Assembly (NCBI RefSeq): GCF_000729995.1
Contig: NZ_JNFG01000202.1
Span: 344,636 to 408,635, forward strand
Direction of reading: 5' to 3'
DNA from: Caballeronia sordidicola
GTDB taxonomy: Bacteria > Pseudomonadota > Gammaproteobacteria > Burkholderiales > Burkholderiaceae
DNA length: 64,000 nt
Under the pieces are notes generated by a model that saw nothing but the letters and a program-made list of their open reading frames with translations, did no database searches and was not told the origin of the DNA. The translations under genes and the position numbers were made by a program. Below are positions 1 to 9,272 of this stretch, one piece after another (position 1 is the stretch's first letter; every line of letters starts with the position of its first letter).

Positions 1-1
1 C

Positions 2-460
2 GAGATCGCGCAGGCGGTGCAGGCGAACCTGGCGCAGGGCGGTATCAAGGTCGAACTGATCTCAAGCGATAACAAGCAGACCCTTGGGAAGTATCGCGCG
101 CGTCAGCATGATATTTATATTGGCGAGTGGTCGGCGGATTACATCGATCCGCATAGCAACGCGCAGGGCTTCGCGTGGAACCCGGACAACTCCGATAAAT
201 CGGCCTTCAAGATGCTCGCGTGGCGCAACGCGTGGGACATTCCGCAATTGACGAAGGAGACGCAGGCGGCGCTGGAGGAATCATCGACGGCAAAGCGCGC
301 GCAACGCTATGAAGCGATGCAGAAGGAGTTTCTCGCGAACTCGCCATTCGTGATCATGTTCCAGAAGGTCTCGCAAGTCGCGGCGCGGCCGGGCGTGACG
401 GGCCTGGAAGTCGGGCCGATCTTCGACCTCGTGTCGTACCGTGACGTGAAGAAACAGTAA
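2..460 (+). CDS. ABC transporter periplasmic peptide-binding protein, C-terminal fragment
   Basis: The frame is open to the left edge, so the start lies outside the window and about 150 C-terminal residues are seen. The stretch around IYIGEWSADYIDPHSNAQGF followed by a helical end is typical of family 5 (DppA/OppA-like) solute-binding proteins, which deliver peptides or opines to an inner-membrane permease. The permease gene starts 3 bases after the stop and two more subunit types follow, which supports the call. The ligand cannot be judged from this fragment. Confidence 0.85.
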   Translation, partial: EIAQAVQANLAQGGIKVELISSDNKQTLGKYRARQHDIYIGEWSADYIDPHSNAQGFAWNPDNSDKSAFKMLAWRNAWDIPQLTKETQAALEESSTAKRAQRYEAMQKEFLANSPFVIMFQKVSQVAARPGVTGLEVGPIFDLVSYRDVKKQ

Positions 461-462
461 GC

Positions 463-1533
463 GTGGCTGCACAACTCACCGCGTTTCAGCGCCTGCAACT
501 AGTGCTGACCCGCCACGCCGGTGTGCGCCGGACGTGGCTGTTCATGCGCTGGCTGCTGATGCTCGCCGTGACCTTCATCGGGTTGCTTGGGGTGACGTTT
601 TTTATCGGAAGGAAGATACCAATCGATCCGTTGCTCGCGATGCTGGGCGAGCGCGCGTCGGCGCAGGCCTATGCAACGGCGCGCGTGGCGCTGGGGCTCG
701 ACAAGCCCTTGATCGTCCAGTTCCTGATCTACGTACGCGATGTGCTGCACGGCGACCTGGGCATGTCGCTGCTGACATCGAACCCGGTGATAGACGACAT
801 CAAGCGCGTCTTCCCCGCCACGCTCGAACTTGCCACGCTGTCGACGTTCATGGGCATCGTGATTGGCGTGCCGCTGGGCGTCGCGGCCGCTGTGCGGCAT
901 AACCGCTGGATCGATCACATCGCGCGTTTCATCGGCCTGGCGGGCAGCTCGCTGCCGGTGTTCTGGCTCGCGCTGATGGGCTTGCTGCTGTTCTACGCCA
1001 AATTGCATTGGGTATCCGGGCCGGGCCGTATCGACCCGCTATACGACGGTCTGGTCGATACTCGCACGGGCAGCCTGCTGGTCGACTCCATTCTGGCGGG
1101 CGAGTGGGACGTGTTCAAGAATGCCCTCTCTCATATCGTGCTGCCCGCGGCTATTCTCGCGTTCTATTCCATCGCCTACCTGAGCCGCATGACGCGATCG
1201 TTCATGCTTGAGCAGTTGAGTCAGGAATACATTGTGACGGCCCGCGCGATGGGATTGAGTGAGCGCCGCGTGATCTGGCGCCACGCATTCGGCAACATCG
1301 CGGTACCGCTGTTGACCGTGATCGCGCTTGCTTATAGCTATCTGCTGGAAGGCTCCGTGCTGACGGAGATCGTGTTCGCGTGGCCGGGCATAGGTTCTTA
1401 TCTCACCGGTGCGTTGCTCAACGCCGACATGAATGCGGTGCTGGGCAGCACACTCGTGATTGGCGCCACGTTCATCACGCTCAATCTGCTGACCGACGCG
1501 CTGTATCGCGTGTTCGATCCGCGTGCCCGATGA
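463..1533 (+). CDS. ABC transporter permease, DppB/OppB type
   Basis: GTG start directly behind the binding-protein gene; 356 residues. One N-terminal membrane segment (about residues 25-48), a periplasmic stretch with the DPLLAMLGERAS-like N-terminal domain usual for DppB, then five more hydrophobic segments. The cytoplasmic EAA-type loop, around YIVTARAMGLSERRVIWRHA, contacts the ATPases. It would form the membrane channel with the next gene product. Substrate unknown; peptides are the family default. Confidence 0.9.
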   Translation: MAAQLTAFQRLQLVLTRHAGVRRTWLFMRWLLMLAVTFIGLLGVTFFIGRKIPIDPLLAMLGERASAQAYATARVALGLDKPLIVQFLIYVRDVLHGDLGMSLLTSNPVIDDIKRVFPATLELATLSTFMGIVIGVPLGVAAAVRHNRWIDHIARFIGLAGSSLPVFWLALMGLLLFYAKLHWVSGPGRIDPLYDGLVDTRTGSLLVDSILAGEWDVFKNALSHIVLPAAILAFYSIAYLSRMTRSFMLEQLSQEYIVTARAMGLSERRVIWRHAFGNIAVPLLTVIALAYSYLLEGSVLTEIVFAWPGIGSYLTGALLNADMNAVLGSTLVIGATFITLNLLTDALYRVFDPRAR

Positions 1534-2499
1534 ATGCCAAAGGCTCATGACGTGCTTCCATCCACAGACAATTCCACTCAGACAATGAAGCCGGCGCGCG
1601 GGGAGTGGCGTGCGTGGCTTCTCACGGATACGCCCGCATCGCGCAGGCAGGCTGCGTTGGGCTTGGCGTACCGTCGCTGGCGGCGTTTCGCAAGCAACCC
1701 GCTAAGCGTGTTCGGGCTGGTGATCCTGATACTGATGATTGTGATCGCCGCGATCGGCCCGTTATTGCCGCTGCATGATCCGTTGCGGCAAGTGCTCAGC
1801 GACCGGTTGTTGCCGCCCGGTTCTCCATCGCACTGGTTCGGCACCGATCAACTCGGCCGCGACATTCTCGCGCGGCTCGTGATCGGCTCGCGCCTGACCT
1901 TGAGCATCGCAATCCTGGTCGTGGTGCTGGTCGTCCCGGTGGGTTTGCTGATCGGTACAACGGCGGGTTTCTGCGGTGGTTTCGTCGATACCGTCCTGAT
2001 GCGACTGACCGATATCGCGCTCGCGTTTCCGAAGATCGTGCTGGCGCTTGCGTTCGCGGCGGCGCTCGGACCGGGCGTGATCAACGCGGTGATTGCGATC
2101 TCGATCACCGCGTGGCCACCGTATGCACGCCTCGCGCGCGCCGAAACGCTGCGGCTGGTGCAGGCCGATTTCATCCACGTCGCGCGCTTGCAAGGGGCGT
2201 CGTCCATGCGGATCTTGCTGCGCTACATTGTCCCGCTGTGTTCGTCGTCGGTGATCGTGCGCGCGACGCTCGACATGGCCGGCATCATCCTGACGGTCGC
2301 GGGACTCGGCTTTCTCGGGCTCGGTGCGCAGCCGCCGAGTCCGGAGTGGGGTTTCATGGTGGCGTCGGGGCGCGGCGTACTGCTCGACGCATGGTGGGTC
2401 GCAACCATCCCCGGCATCGCCATCCTGCTCGTGAGTCTCGCGTTCAACCTGCTCGGCGATGGTCTGCGCGATGTCTTCGATCCCCGTCAAGGAAGCTGA
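1534..2499 (+). CDS. ABC transporter permease, DppC/OppC type
   Basis: ATG immediately follows the TGA of the upstream permease, so the two are probably translationally coupled; 321 residues. A cytoplasmic N-terminus of about 55 residues, then a membrane segment and the FGTDQLGRDILARL motif characteristic of DppC/OppC, then five membrane segments with an EAA loop (ADFIHVARLQGASSMRILLR). A later ATG at 1585 would remove the first 17 residues and cannot be excluded. Partner of the upstream permease. Confidence 0.9.
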   Translation: MPKAHDVLPSTDNSTQTMKPARGEWRAWLLTDTPASRRQAALGLAYRRWRRFASNPLSVFGLVILILMIVIAAIGPLLPLHDPLRQVLSDRLLPPGSPSHWFGTDQLGRDILARLVIGSRLTLSIAILVVVLVVPVGLLIGTTAGFCGGFVDTVLMRLTDIALAFPKIVLALAFAAALGPGVINAVIAISITAWPPYARLARAETLRLVQADFIHVARLQGASSMRILLRYIVPLCSSSVIVRATLDMAGIILTVAGLGFLGLGAQPPSPEWGFMVASGRGVLLDAWWVATIPGIAILLVSLAFNLLGDGLRDVFDPRQGS

Positions 2500-2500
2500 C

Positions 2501-3361
2501 ATGCCAGCCGATACCCTCTGTGAAATCGATAACCTGCGCATAGCGTTCGAGGGCCACGACGGCACGCTGACCGAAGCGGTGCGCGGCATTTCCCTGACGC
2601 TCGCTAAGGGTGAGCGACTGGGTATCGTCGGCGAGTCGGGGTCGGGGAAATCGCTGACCGGACGCGCGTTGCTCGGGCTGCTGCCTGCATCGGCACATTG
2701 GTCGGCCGACGCCATGCGGCTCGATAACCACGACCTGCTCGCCCTGCGCCCGAAGGAGCGGCGACGCCTTTGCGGCACGCAGATGAGCATGATCCTGCAG
2801 GACCCGAAGTATTCGCTGAATCCGGTGATGACCGTCGCGCAGCAGATGCGTGAGGCATTCGGGCGGCAGTCGCCCAAGCTGAATGCGAAAGCCATGCGCG
2901 AGCGGATTGTCGCCGCGCTGGAGGCAGTGCATATCCGCGATCCAGAGCGAGTTGCCGATGCCTATCCGCACGAGTTGTCGGGCGGCATGGGCCAGCGCGT
3001 GATGATTGCCATGATGGTGTCGTCGGGCCCCCGGTTGCTGATCGCCGACGAACCGACCAGCGCGCTCGATGTGCTCGTCTCCATGCAGGTGTTGTCGGTG
3101 CTGGACGAGATGATCGCGAAGCACGACACCGGGTTGATCTTCATCAGCCACGACCTGCCGCTGGTGATGTCGTTTTGCGACCGCGTGCTGGTGATGTTTG
3201 GCGGACGGGTGGTCGAGACCTGCGCGGCGCGCGATCTTGCGCATGCAAAGCATCCGTACACGCGCGGATTGCTGGCCGCAAGTCCGCCGCTGCGCAATCC
3301 GCCGGACGAGCTGCCGGTGCTGCAACGCGATCCCGCATGGTTCGCCGAGGTCGCGCCATGA
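2501..3361 (+). CDS. ABC transporter ATP-binding protein, DppD/OppD type
   Basis: 286 residues from the ATG at 2501, one base after the permease stop. An upstream in-frame ATG at 2459 lies inside the permease gene and was rejected. Walker A is GESGSGKS, the signature is LSGGMGQR, and Walker B is LLIADEPTSALDV. It is shorter than typical DppD (about 320-330), because the C-terminal region after the switch histidine (FISHDL) is brief. It should energise the importer together with the next gene. Confidence 0.88.
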   Translation: MPADTLCEIDNLRIAFEGHDGTLTEAVRGISLTLAKGERLGIVGESGSGKSLTGRALLGLLPASAHWSADAMRLDNHDLLALRPKERRRLCGTQMSMILQDPKYSLNPVMTVAQQMREAFGRQSPKLNAKAMRERIVAALEAVHIRDPERVADAYPHELSGGMGQRVMIAMMVSSGPRLLIADEPTSALDVLVSMQVLSVLDEMIAKHDTGLIFISHDLPLVMSFCDRVLVMFGGRVVETCAARDLAHAKHPYTRGLLAASPPLRNPPDELPVLQRDPAWFAEVAP

Positions 3362-4122
3362 TCGAAGCAAACGAGGTACAGGTACGCTTCAAAACGAAAA
3401 CCGGTTTCGCCGATGCAGTTCGCTCGGCGACGTTTCATGTAGATGAAGGCGAGGTGTTCGGACTTGTCGGCGAATCGGGTTCCGGCAAATCGACCGTGCT
3501 TCGCGCATTGACCGGGCTAGTACCTATCGCCAACGGGTCGATGCGGATTGGCCGCCATACGCTCGGCAAACACATCGACCGTGCGTTCAGGCGCGAAGTG
3601 CAGATGGTGTTCCAGGACCCGTACGGTTCACTGTATCCGCGCTTTACCGTGGACCAGACGCTGCGGGAGCCGCTCACCATCAACGGCATGGATCGCCACG
3701 ATGCCCGCATTCTCGACGCGTTGCGCGAGGTTGGCCTCGGGCCGGCGTTCCGGTTCCGGTATGCCCACCAGTTGTCGGGCGGCCAGCGCCAGCGCGTTGC
3801 AATAGCGCGGGCGTTGATCGTGGAGCCGCGTGTCCTGCTGCTCGACGAGCCGACGTCCGCGCTCGACGTGTCCGTACAGGCGGAGATCCTGAACCTGCTG
3901 CGGCGCTTGCATCGCGAACGCCAACTCACGATGATCCTCGTCAGTCACAACATGGCGGTGGTCGGATTTCTATGCCAGCGGGTCGCGGTGATGCGCGATG
4001 GCGAGATCGTGGAGCAGCTTCCCATTGAAGCGGTCCGAGAGCAAAACGTGGTGCATGAATACACACGAAGCTTGTTGCTCGCCACGGAAGGGTATCGACG
4101 CAAGGCCGTCGATCCGGCCTAG
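3358..4122 (+). CDS. ABC transporter ATP-binding protein, DppF/OppF type
   Basis: Starts in an ATGA overlap with the upstream ATPase; 254 residues. Walker A GESGSGKST, signature LSGGQRQRV, Walker B VLLLDEPTSALDV and switch region LVSHNMAVV are all present, so the domain looks functional. It forms the second half of the nucleotide-binding heterodimer. Last gene of the five-gene transport operon; the following 260 bases are a gap before an unrelated operon. Confidence 0.88.
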   Translation: MIEANEVQVRFKTKTGFADAVRSATFHVDEGEVFGLVGESGSGKSTVLRALTGLVPIANGSMRIGRHTLGKHIDRAFRREVQMVFQDPYGSLYPRFTVDQTLREPLTINGMDRHDARILDALREVGLGPAFRFRYAHQLSGGQRQRVAIARALIVEPRVLLLDEPTSALDVSVQAEILNLLRRLHRERQLTMILVSHNMAVVGFLCQRVAVMRDGEIVEQLPIEAVREQNVVHEYTRSLLLATEGYRRKAVDPA

Positions 4123-4184
4123 TCACGCTGTGCAATGTGCGCGGAGCCGGCCGTGAACCGCCCTGCGGAAGCCGCCTGATAGAA

Positions 4185-4197
4185 TACCAATTTGGTA
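4185..4197. repeat. Short perfect palindrome in intergenic gap
   Basis: TACCAA-T-TTGGTA lies in the 264-base gap between the peptide transporter operon and the DUF1992 gene. It could be a regulator site or chance; no T-run follows, so it is not a terminator. Nothing else was recognised in this gap. Confidence 0.3.
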
Positions 4198-4386
4198 GTA
4201 GGCATCCCCGAAGCGCGTTGCGCCGGGATCGCTCACCCGGCTTCCCACGCAGCCGGCGGCTCATTTGAAAGTGAATGACACCGCGAAGCGCAACCCTCAA
4301 AACGTGACAATCCGGCTTGATCCTGCTGCTCGATAACGTTCTCCGACAAACGTTCGACAGACCGGTCGCCGGCACCCAAGACGCTG

Positions 4387-4797
4387 ATGAAACTGCTAGA
4401 TGCCCTGGTTGAACAGCGAATTTCGGCTGCTGCCGCGCGCGGCGAGTTCGACAATCTGCCTGGCGCGGGCGAGCCCCTCGAGTTCGACGACGACGCCCTG
4501 GTCCCCGATGAGGTCCGCGTCGCCAACCGCATTATGAAGAATGCCGGTTTCGTGCCGCCGGCTGTCGAACATTTGCGCGCGCTTCGGGATCTGCAACACG
4601 AAGCTGGCAGCACCGGAGATCCGGCGAGCAGCCGCAAGCTGCAAGCAAAAATGCTGGCGCTCGACATGGCGCTGGAATCCTTGCGCGGCAGCAGCACCGT
4701 CGTGCCGCTGGAATATCGGCGGCGCATTGCTGAGCGTTTGTCCGAGCGGCTCTCGGAGAACGAGAGAAATGCAGGGTTCGAGGCAACCGCAAAGTGA
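4387..4797 (+). CDS. DUF1992 / DnaJ-homologue-C28-domain small protein
   Basis: 136 residues. The N-terminal pattern LLDALVEQRISAAAARGEFDN-LPGAGEPL followed by VPDEVRVANRIMKNAG is the hallmark of DUF1992, found alone in bacteria and within eukaryotic DNAJC28. It has no J domain. Biochemical role unknown. Its stop overlaps the GTG start of tadA, so it is the first gene of a coupled three-gene unit with tadA and ldcA. Confidence 0.85.
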   Translation: MKLLDALVEQRISAAAARGEFDNLPGAGEPLEFDDDALVPDEVRVANRIMKNAGFVPPAVEHLRALRDLQHEAGSTGDPASSRKLQAKMLALDMALESLRGSSTVVPLEYRRRIAERLSERLSENERNAGFEATAK

Positions 4798-5360
4798 CTC
4801 CCGCATCCCCAACCGATCTCGCCTTGACGGCTGCCGCGGAACGCGACCGCCGTTTCATGGCGCTCGCGCAAGGCGCTGCGGAGCAGGCGCGTGCGTTGGG
4901 CGAAGTGCCGGTCGGCGCGGTTCTGGTTCGTGGCGATGACGTCATCGCGACCGGCTTCAATCATCCGATCGGTGCGCATGATCCCTCGGCGCACGCCGAA
5001 ATGGCCGCGTTGCGCGCGGGGTCCCTCGCGCTTGAAAACTACCGGTTGCCGGGTTGCGAACTCTACGTCACGCTCGAGCCCTGCATCATGTGCGCCGGCG
5101 CGATCATGCACGCGAGGATTGCCCGCGTGGTGTTCGGCGCGCACGATCCGAAGACGGGCGCGTGTGGGAGCGTGGTCGATGCATTCGCCATCGGCAATCT
5201 GAACCACCATACGAGCGTCACCGGCGGGGTGCTTGGCGACGAATGCGCCAATGCGTTGCGCAGCTTTTTTGCCGAACGCCGGCGCGCCGTGCGTGAAGCG
5301 CGCGATGCCCGCAACGCCGTACCACCCGATTCCATCGATCCACTTTCCATTCGCTCATGA
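4794..5360 (+). CDS. tadA: tRNA-specific adenosine(34) deaminase TadA
   Basis: 188 residues from a GTG overlapping the previous stop. Zinc ligands and catalytic glutamate of the cytidine deaminase fold are visible: H67-A-E69 and P96-C97-x-x-C100. The AHDPSAHAE context and the MHARIARVVFGA segment match TadA, which converts A34 to inosine in tRNA-Arg(ACG). The C-terminus is about 20 residues longer than E. coli TadA and low in complexity. The stop overlaps ldcA. Confidence 0.93.
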   Translation: MTPASPTDLALTAAAERDRRFMALAQGAAEQARALGEVPVGAVLVRGDDVIATGFNHPIGAHDPSAHAEMAALRAGSLALENYRLPGCELYVTLEPCIMCAGAIMHARIARVVFGAHDPKTGACGSVVDAFAIGNLNHHTSVTGGVLGDECANALRSFFAERRRAVREARDARNAVPPDSIDPLSIRS

Positions 5361-6283
5361 CCCACCCGACCCGTACCATCGATCTCGTCGCACCTTCGGG
5401 GTACCCCGACTCTGAAGTGGTTGGACGCGCGATGGAGCGCCTGCGCGCGCAGGGGCATCGGCTGGGGAATGTGTCGGTGGCGCACCGTCGTTTTCAACGC
5501 TTCGGCGGCACTGACGGCGAACGCGCCGCGGACCTGAACCGGCTTGCCGATTCGTCGCGTCCTCTGCCTGACATCGTATTGGCGGTGCGCGGCGGTTACG
5601 GTGCTTCACGCATTCTTCATGGCCTGGATTACGAGGGCTTGCAGCGCCGCTTGCAAGACCAGCCGATTGCGATTGTCGGCCATAGCGACTTCACCGCGAT
5701 CCAGCTGGCGCTGTACTCCCTGGCAGGCGTGAAGACATTTGGCGGTCCAATGCTGGCCGCCGATTTCGGCGCGGAAGAACCGAGCGCGTTCATGATGGAG
5801 CATTTCTGGAACGCGATCACGCACTCGTCGTTCAAGGTGACCAGCCACGTGCCGCAGGCCCAGTCCGTCGATGTCACCGGCATGTTGTGGGGTGGCAATC
5901 TGGCGATTATTGCGTCGCTGATCGGCACGCGATACATGCCGCCGGTGGAGGGCGGGATCCTGTTCATCGAAGATGTGAACGAGCATCCTTATCGCGTTGA
6001 ACGCATGATTTACCAACTGCATCAGTCAGGGATTCTCGCGCGGCAACAGGCACTGGTGCTGGGCGAATTCACGGGCGGAAAGCTGTCGGAGTACGACAAC
6101 GGCTATACGTTCGAGACGATGCTAGAACAGGTCAGGTCGGTGATCCGAATTCCTGTTGTGACGGGGTTGCAATTCGGGCACGTGCCCGAATTGCTGACGT
6201 TGCCGTTCGGTGCGACCGCGCACCTCGTGGCTCGATCGCACGGTTTTGAAATGAAGCTTTCTGACTATCCGTACTTGGCGTAG
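5357..6283 (+). CDS. ldcA: Muramoyltetrapeptide (LD-) carboxypeptidase
   Basis: 308 residues, ATGA overlap with tadA. Peptidase S66 fold: nucleophilic serine in VGHSDFT (S110), glutamate in FIEDVNEHPYR (E205) and histidine in FGHVPE (H275) match the Ser-Glu-His triad of LdcA. The enzyme removes the terminal D-Ala from cytoplasmic murein tetrapeptides during cell-wall recycling. No signal peptide is seen, as expected. A stem-loop with a T-run follows at 6307. Confidence 0.93.
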   Translation: MTHPTRTIDLVAPSGYPDSEVVGRAMERLRAQGHRLGNVSVAHRRFQRFGGTDGERAADLNRLADSSRPLPDIVLAVRGGYGASRILHGLDYEGLQRRLQDQPIAIVGHSDFTAIQLALYSLAGVKTFGGPMLAADFGAEEPSAFMMEHFWNAITHSSFKVTSHVPQAQSVDVTGMLWGGNLAIIASLIGTRYMPPVEGGILFIEDVNEHPYRVERMIYQLHQSGILARQQALVLGEFTGGKLSEYDNGYTFETMLEQVRSVIRIPVVTGLQFGHVPELLTLPFGATAHLVARSHGFEMKLSDYPYLA

Positions 6284-6306
6284 CGGGTTTTCATGCGAGT
6301 CGAACG

Positions 6307-6330
6307 AGCGTCCGGAAGGGCGCTTTTTTT
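6307..6330 (+). terminator. Rho-independent terminator after ldcA
   Basis: AGCGTCC-GGAA-GGGCGCT stem with one G-T pair followed by seven T, 24 bases after the ldcA stop. Confidence 0.7.
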
Positions 6331-6511
6331 CGTTCAGCGCACCGGTTTTGAGCGCGTGCGCACGAATAACGTGCATTGGATTGTCAACAATATGTCCGTC
6401 GGATGTCGTCTTATTTGCTTGGATAAATCGTGTAATGCCTTTCTGGACGGGCATTCGATCAGTAGGTCGAAAAAATGATGCATCCGCAAATAAAAAAAGT
6501 TTCTGAAATTG

Positions 6512-6539
6512 TTGACAGTTTTTATGTCCGTCATAAGAT
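6512..6539 (+). promoter_or_regulatory. Sigma70-like promoter of the GntR/FCD regulator gene
   Basis: TTGACA (6512-6517), a 16-base spacer, then TAAGAT (6534-6539). A transcript would start about 18 bases before the ATG at 6564. The upstream 150 bases are clearly AT-richer than the genes around them. Predicted by eye only. Confidence 0.5.
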
Positions 6540-6563
6540 GTATCACATAGAGCGAAGACGATC

Positions 6564-7322
6564 ATGTCCGAAACGAAACTGAAAGATTTGTCGAAGGTAA
6601 GCGTCATCGGCACTGCGGCTTCGGTCGCCGCCGCGACGGCGGAATCTATTGCGGCGAATATTCGTGATGCCATTCTCGAACACCGTCTCGCTCCAGGCGC
6701 GAAGCTGACAGAAGCACAGTTGTGCGAAGTATTCGATGTAAAACGCGGCACGGTGCGCTTGGCGCTGGCGCAGCTTGCCAGTGAGCGCCTCGTGGACCTT
6801 GAACCGAATCGTGGCGCGTTCGTCGCAAGCCCTTCGGTGCAGGAAGTGCATGAAGTGTTCGAGATGCGGCGAATCATCGAAATGGCGGTCGTCGAGCGTA
6901 TCTGTACCGGGCATGGCACGCGCCGGCTCAAGTCGATCAGCGCGACGATCGGACGTGAACGCAAGGCCTATGAGAGTCGCGATTTCTCGTCCTGGATACG
7001 GCTGTCCGGCGAGTTCCATAAGGAGCTTGCGCAGCTTACCGGCAATACGGTGTTGTGCGAATGCTTGTCGGGTCTTGTGGCGCGCTCCACGCTGATATCG
7101 GCGCTGTATGAGTCGCTTGGGCAAAGCTCGTGCAGCTTTGAAGATCACGAGCAGATCCTAGTCGCACTGGATGCCGGCGATGCACCGAAGGCCGCCGAAC
7201 TGATGGCTCGGCACTTGCAGGAAGTCGAACTGAAGATGCTGGACCGGCCCGCACGCGGCGCGGTCGATTTGCGCGAAGTTTTCTCGAAGCCGAAGGCTGG
7301 TGAGCGCGATAAAAGCGCGTGA
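6564..7322 (+). CDS. GntR-family transcriptional regulator, FCD subfamily
   Basis: 252 residues. A winged helix-turn-helix at about residues 28-98 (IRDAILEHRLAPGAKLTEAQ, then VKRGTVRLALAQLASERLV) is followed by an all-helical FCD ligand domain (about 105-235), with HVFEMRR-like and GEFHKELAQLTGN motifs. It sits upstream of the purine transporter and allantoin genes on the same strand, so it is the obvious candidate regulator of that cluster (inference). The ligand may be a pathway intermediate. Confidence 0.88.
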   Translation: MSETKLKDLSKVSVIGTAASVAAATAESIAANIRDAILEHRLAPGAKLTEAQLCEVFDVKRGTVRLALAQLASERLVDLEPNRGAFVASPSVQEVHEVFEMRRIIEMAVVERICTGHGTRRLKSISATIGRERKAYESRDFSSWIRLSGEFHKELAQLTGNTVLCECLSGLVARSTLISALYESLGQSSCSFEDHEQILVALDAGDAPKAAELMARHLQEVELKMLDRPARGAVDLREVFSKPKAGERDKSA

Positions 7323-7672
7323 TTTTCGGCTGGATTATCAGCCTCACCGGCAGCAACACCGCGACCGCTCTCCGGGCGCGAAGTAATACCAGCACTATCA
7401 ACATCTGAAAGCCAAACGAATTTAAAAAGCCCGCATTCAACGAATGCGTGGACTTTCACCATGCCTTTTCCGTGGACGCATGCGCGTTATTGCGCGTGCC
7501 GAGTGGATGAATTGCGTCTGGTCGCGGGTTCGCCCGCGGCTACAGGACGGCGTAGCCCATACCGACAAGAAAGCACTGCGCGTTGACCACGCGACGGTGC
7601 GTATTGCTATACGAAAGCTATACGAAGTCGACTATTTGCGGCTTGATTGCCGAGCTCATTCAAGGAGAAGTC
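7323..7672 (+). promoter_or_regulatory. Leader of the NCS1 permease with an 11-bp direct repeat
   Basis: This 350-base gap holds no convincing gene. Near its end GCTATACGAA occurs twice, at 7606-7615 and 7617-7626, spaced 11 bases apart, i.e. one helical turn. TTGACC at 7583-7588 is a possible -35. The repeat lies 47 bases or more before the permease ATG, so it could bind an activator or repressor. No terminator is obvious after the regulator gene. Confidence 0.4.
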
Positions 7673-9175
7673 ATGGTTCAGTTCAGTGCAACCCCGGGTA
7701 GTGCTGCAATACCTTCCTACGGCGACGATTCAGGTAGTAATCCTGATAATCCGGCCGGATACAGCGACCGGCTCTATAACGACGACCTTGCGCCGCTCAA
7801 ACATCAGACGTGGAGTGCGTACAACATCTTTGCGTTCTGGATGTCCGACGTGCATAGCGTGGGTGGTTACGTGTTCGCGGGGAGCTTGTTTGCGTTGGGC
7901 CTGACGAGCTGGCAGGTGCTGGTTTCATTGATTGTCGGCATCGGTTTTGTGAACCTGCTGTGCAACCTCATCGCCAAGCCGAGCCAGCAGGCGGGCGTTC
8001 CGTATCCGGTGGCGTGTCGCGTGACCTTTGGCGTGCTGGGGGCGAATCTTCCCGCTGTGATTCGTGGCTTGATCGCCGTGGCATGGTATGGAATCCAAAC
8101 GTTTTTGGCCTCGAGCGCGTTGGTGATCGTGGTGCTGAAATTCGTGCCCCAATGGATGCCTTATGCCGATGTGCACAAATACGGTTTTGCCGGGCTCTCG
8201 GCAGTGGGCTGGGCCGGGTTCATGGTGTTGTGGGTGTTGCAGGCCGTGGTGTTCTGGCGCGGGATGGAGATGATCAAGAAGTTCATCGACTTCGCAGGCC
8301 CGGCGGTCTACGTGGTGATGTTCATTTTGGCTGGTTACATGGTGTGGCGTGCGGGCTGGCGCAACATTGGCCTGAACCTGGGCGGCGTGAAGTATCACGG
8401 TATGGAAGTGGTGCCGGTCATGATCACGGCGATATCCCTGGTGGTCTCGTACTTCTCCGGACCCATGTTGAATTTCGGCGACTTCTCGCGTTACTGCAAG
8501 AGTTACAAGAGCGTGAAGCGCGGCAACTTCTGGGGCTTGCCGATCAACTTCCTGGCGTTCTCGCTGGTGACGGTCGTCACGACCGCCGCGACCTTGCCGG
8601 TCTTTGGCCAGTTGATCACTGACCCTGTGGAAACAGTGGGGCGTATCGATCAGCCGACGGCGGTGATCCTGGGTGCGCTGACTTTCACGATCGCGACCAT
8701 TGGTATCAACATCGTGGCGAATTTCGTGTCGCCGGCGTTTGACTTCTCGAACGTCGCACCGCGCCTGATCAGTTGGCGGATGGGCGGCATGATGGCCGCG
8801 GTGGCATCGATCTTCATCACCCCTTGGAACCTGTTCAACAACCCTGCTGTGATCCACTACACGCTCGATGTGCTCGGCAGTTTCATCGGTCCGTTGTATG
8901 GCGTGCTGATCGTGGATTTTTATCTGATGAAGCGTGGCAACATCAAGGTGGAGGAGTTGTACACGACATCGGAGACAGGCCGCTACTGGTATAGCAATGG
9001 TGTGAACTGGCGCGCGGTGGGTGCACTCTTGCCCGCAGCGGCCATCGCGGTTGCCTGTGTGATGCTGCCGTCCCTGGAAGGCGCCGGCAACTTCTCGTGG
9101 TTCATAGGTGCTGGGTTGGGCGCGTTGTTCTACAGGATCATTGCGGACAAGAACTCGGTATCGAATTTCGCTTAG
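7673..9175 (+). CDS. NCS1-family purine/allantoin:cation symporter
   Basis: 500 residues from the ATG at 7673, which has AAGGAG five bases upstream; an in-frame upstream start at 7583 lacks such support. About twelve hydrophobic segments. The N-terminal motif PLKHQTWSAYNIFAFWMSDVHS is the NCS1 signature around TM1, and FGDFSRYCKS near TM8 is also typical. NCS1 members import cytosine, allantoin, hydantoin, uracil or purines. The genes downstream point to allantoin or a purine as substrate (inference). Confidence 0.88.
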   Translation: MVQFSATPGSAAIPSYGDDSGSNPDNPAGYSDRLYNDDLAPLKHQTWSAYNIFAFWMSDVHSVGGYVFAGSLFALGLTSWQVLVSLIVGIGFVNLLCNLIAKPSQQAGVPYPVACRVTFGVLGANLPAVIRGLIAVAWYGIQTFLASSALVIVVLKFVPQWMPYADVHKYGFAGLSAVGWAGFMVLWVLQAVVFWRGMEMIKKFIDFAGPAVYVVMFILAGYMVWRAGWRNIGLNLGGVKYHGMEVVPVMITAISLVVSYFSGPMLNFGDFSRYCKSYKSVKRGNFWGLPINFLAFSLVTVVTTAATLPVFGQLITDPVETVGRIDQPTAVILGALTFTIATIGINIVANFVSPAFDFSNVAPRLISWRMGGMMAAVASIFITPWNLFNNPAVIHYTLDVLGSFIGPLYGVLIVDFYLMKRGNIKVEELYTTSETGRYWYSNGVNWRAVGALLPAAAIAVACVMLPSLEGAGNFSWFIGAGLGALFYRIIADKNSVSNFA

Positions 9176-9272
9176 TAAAGAATTCAGGGCGACAGGCAGG
9201 CTATCGCATAGGGGTTTCCCGGGGCGGGATGCGATGGTCACTGCGAGCAACAAATGCAAGCAGGGGTTTATA

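Noticed and set aside
7925..9259. 444-codon minus-strand open frame opposite the NCS1 permease
   Set aside because: Histidine/arginine-rich shadow typical of GC-rich antisense; the permease has clear membrane segments and family motifs.
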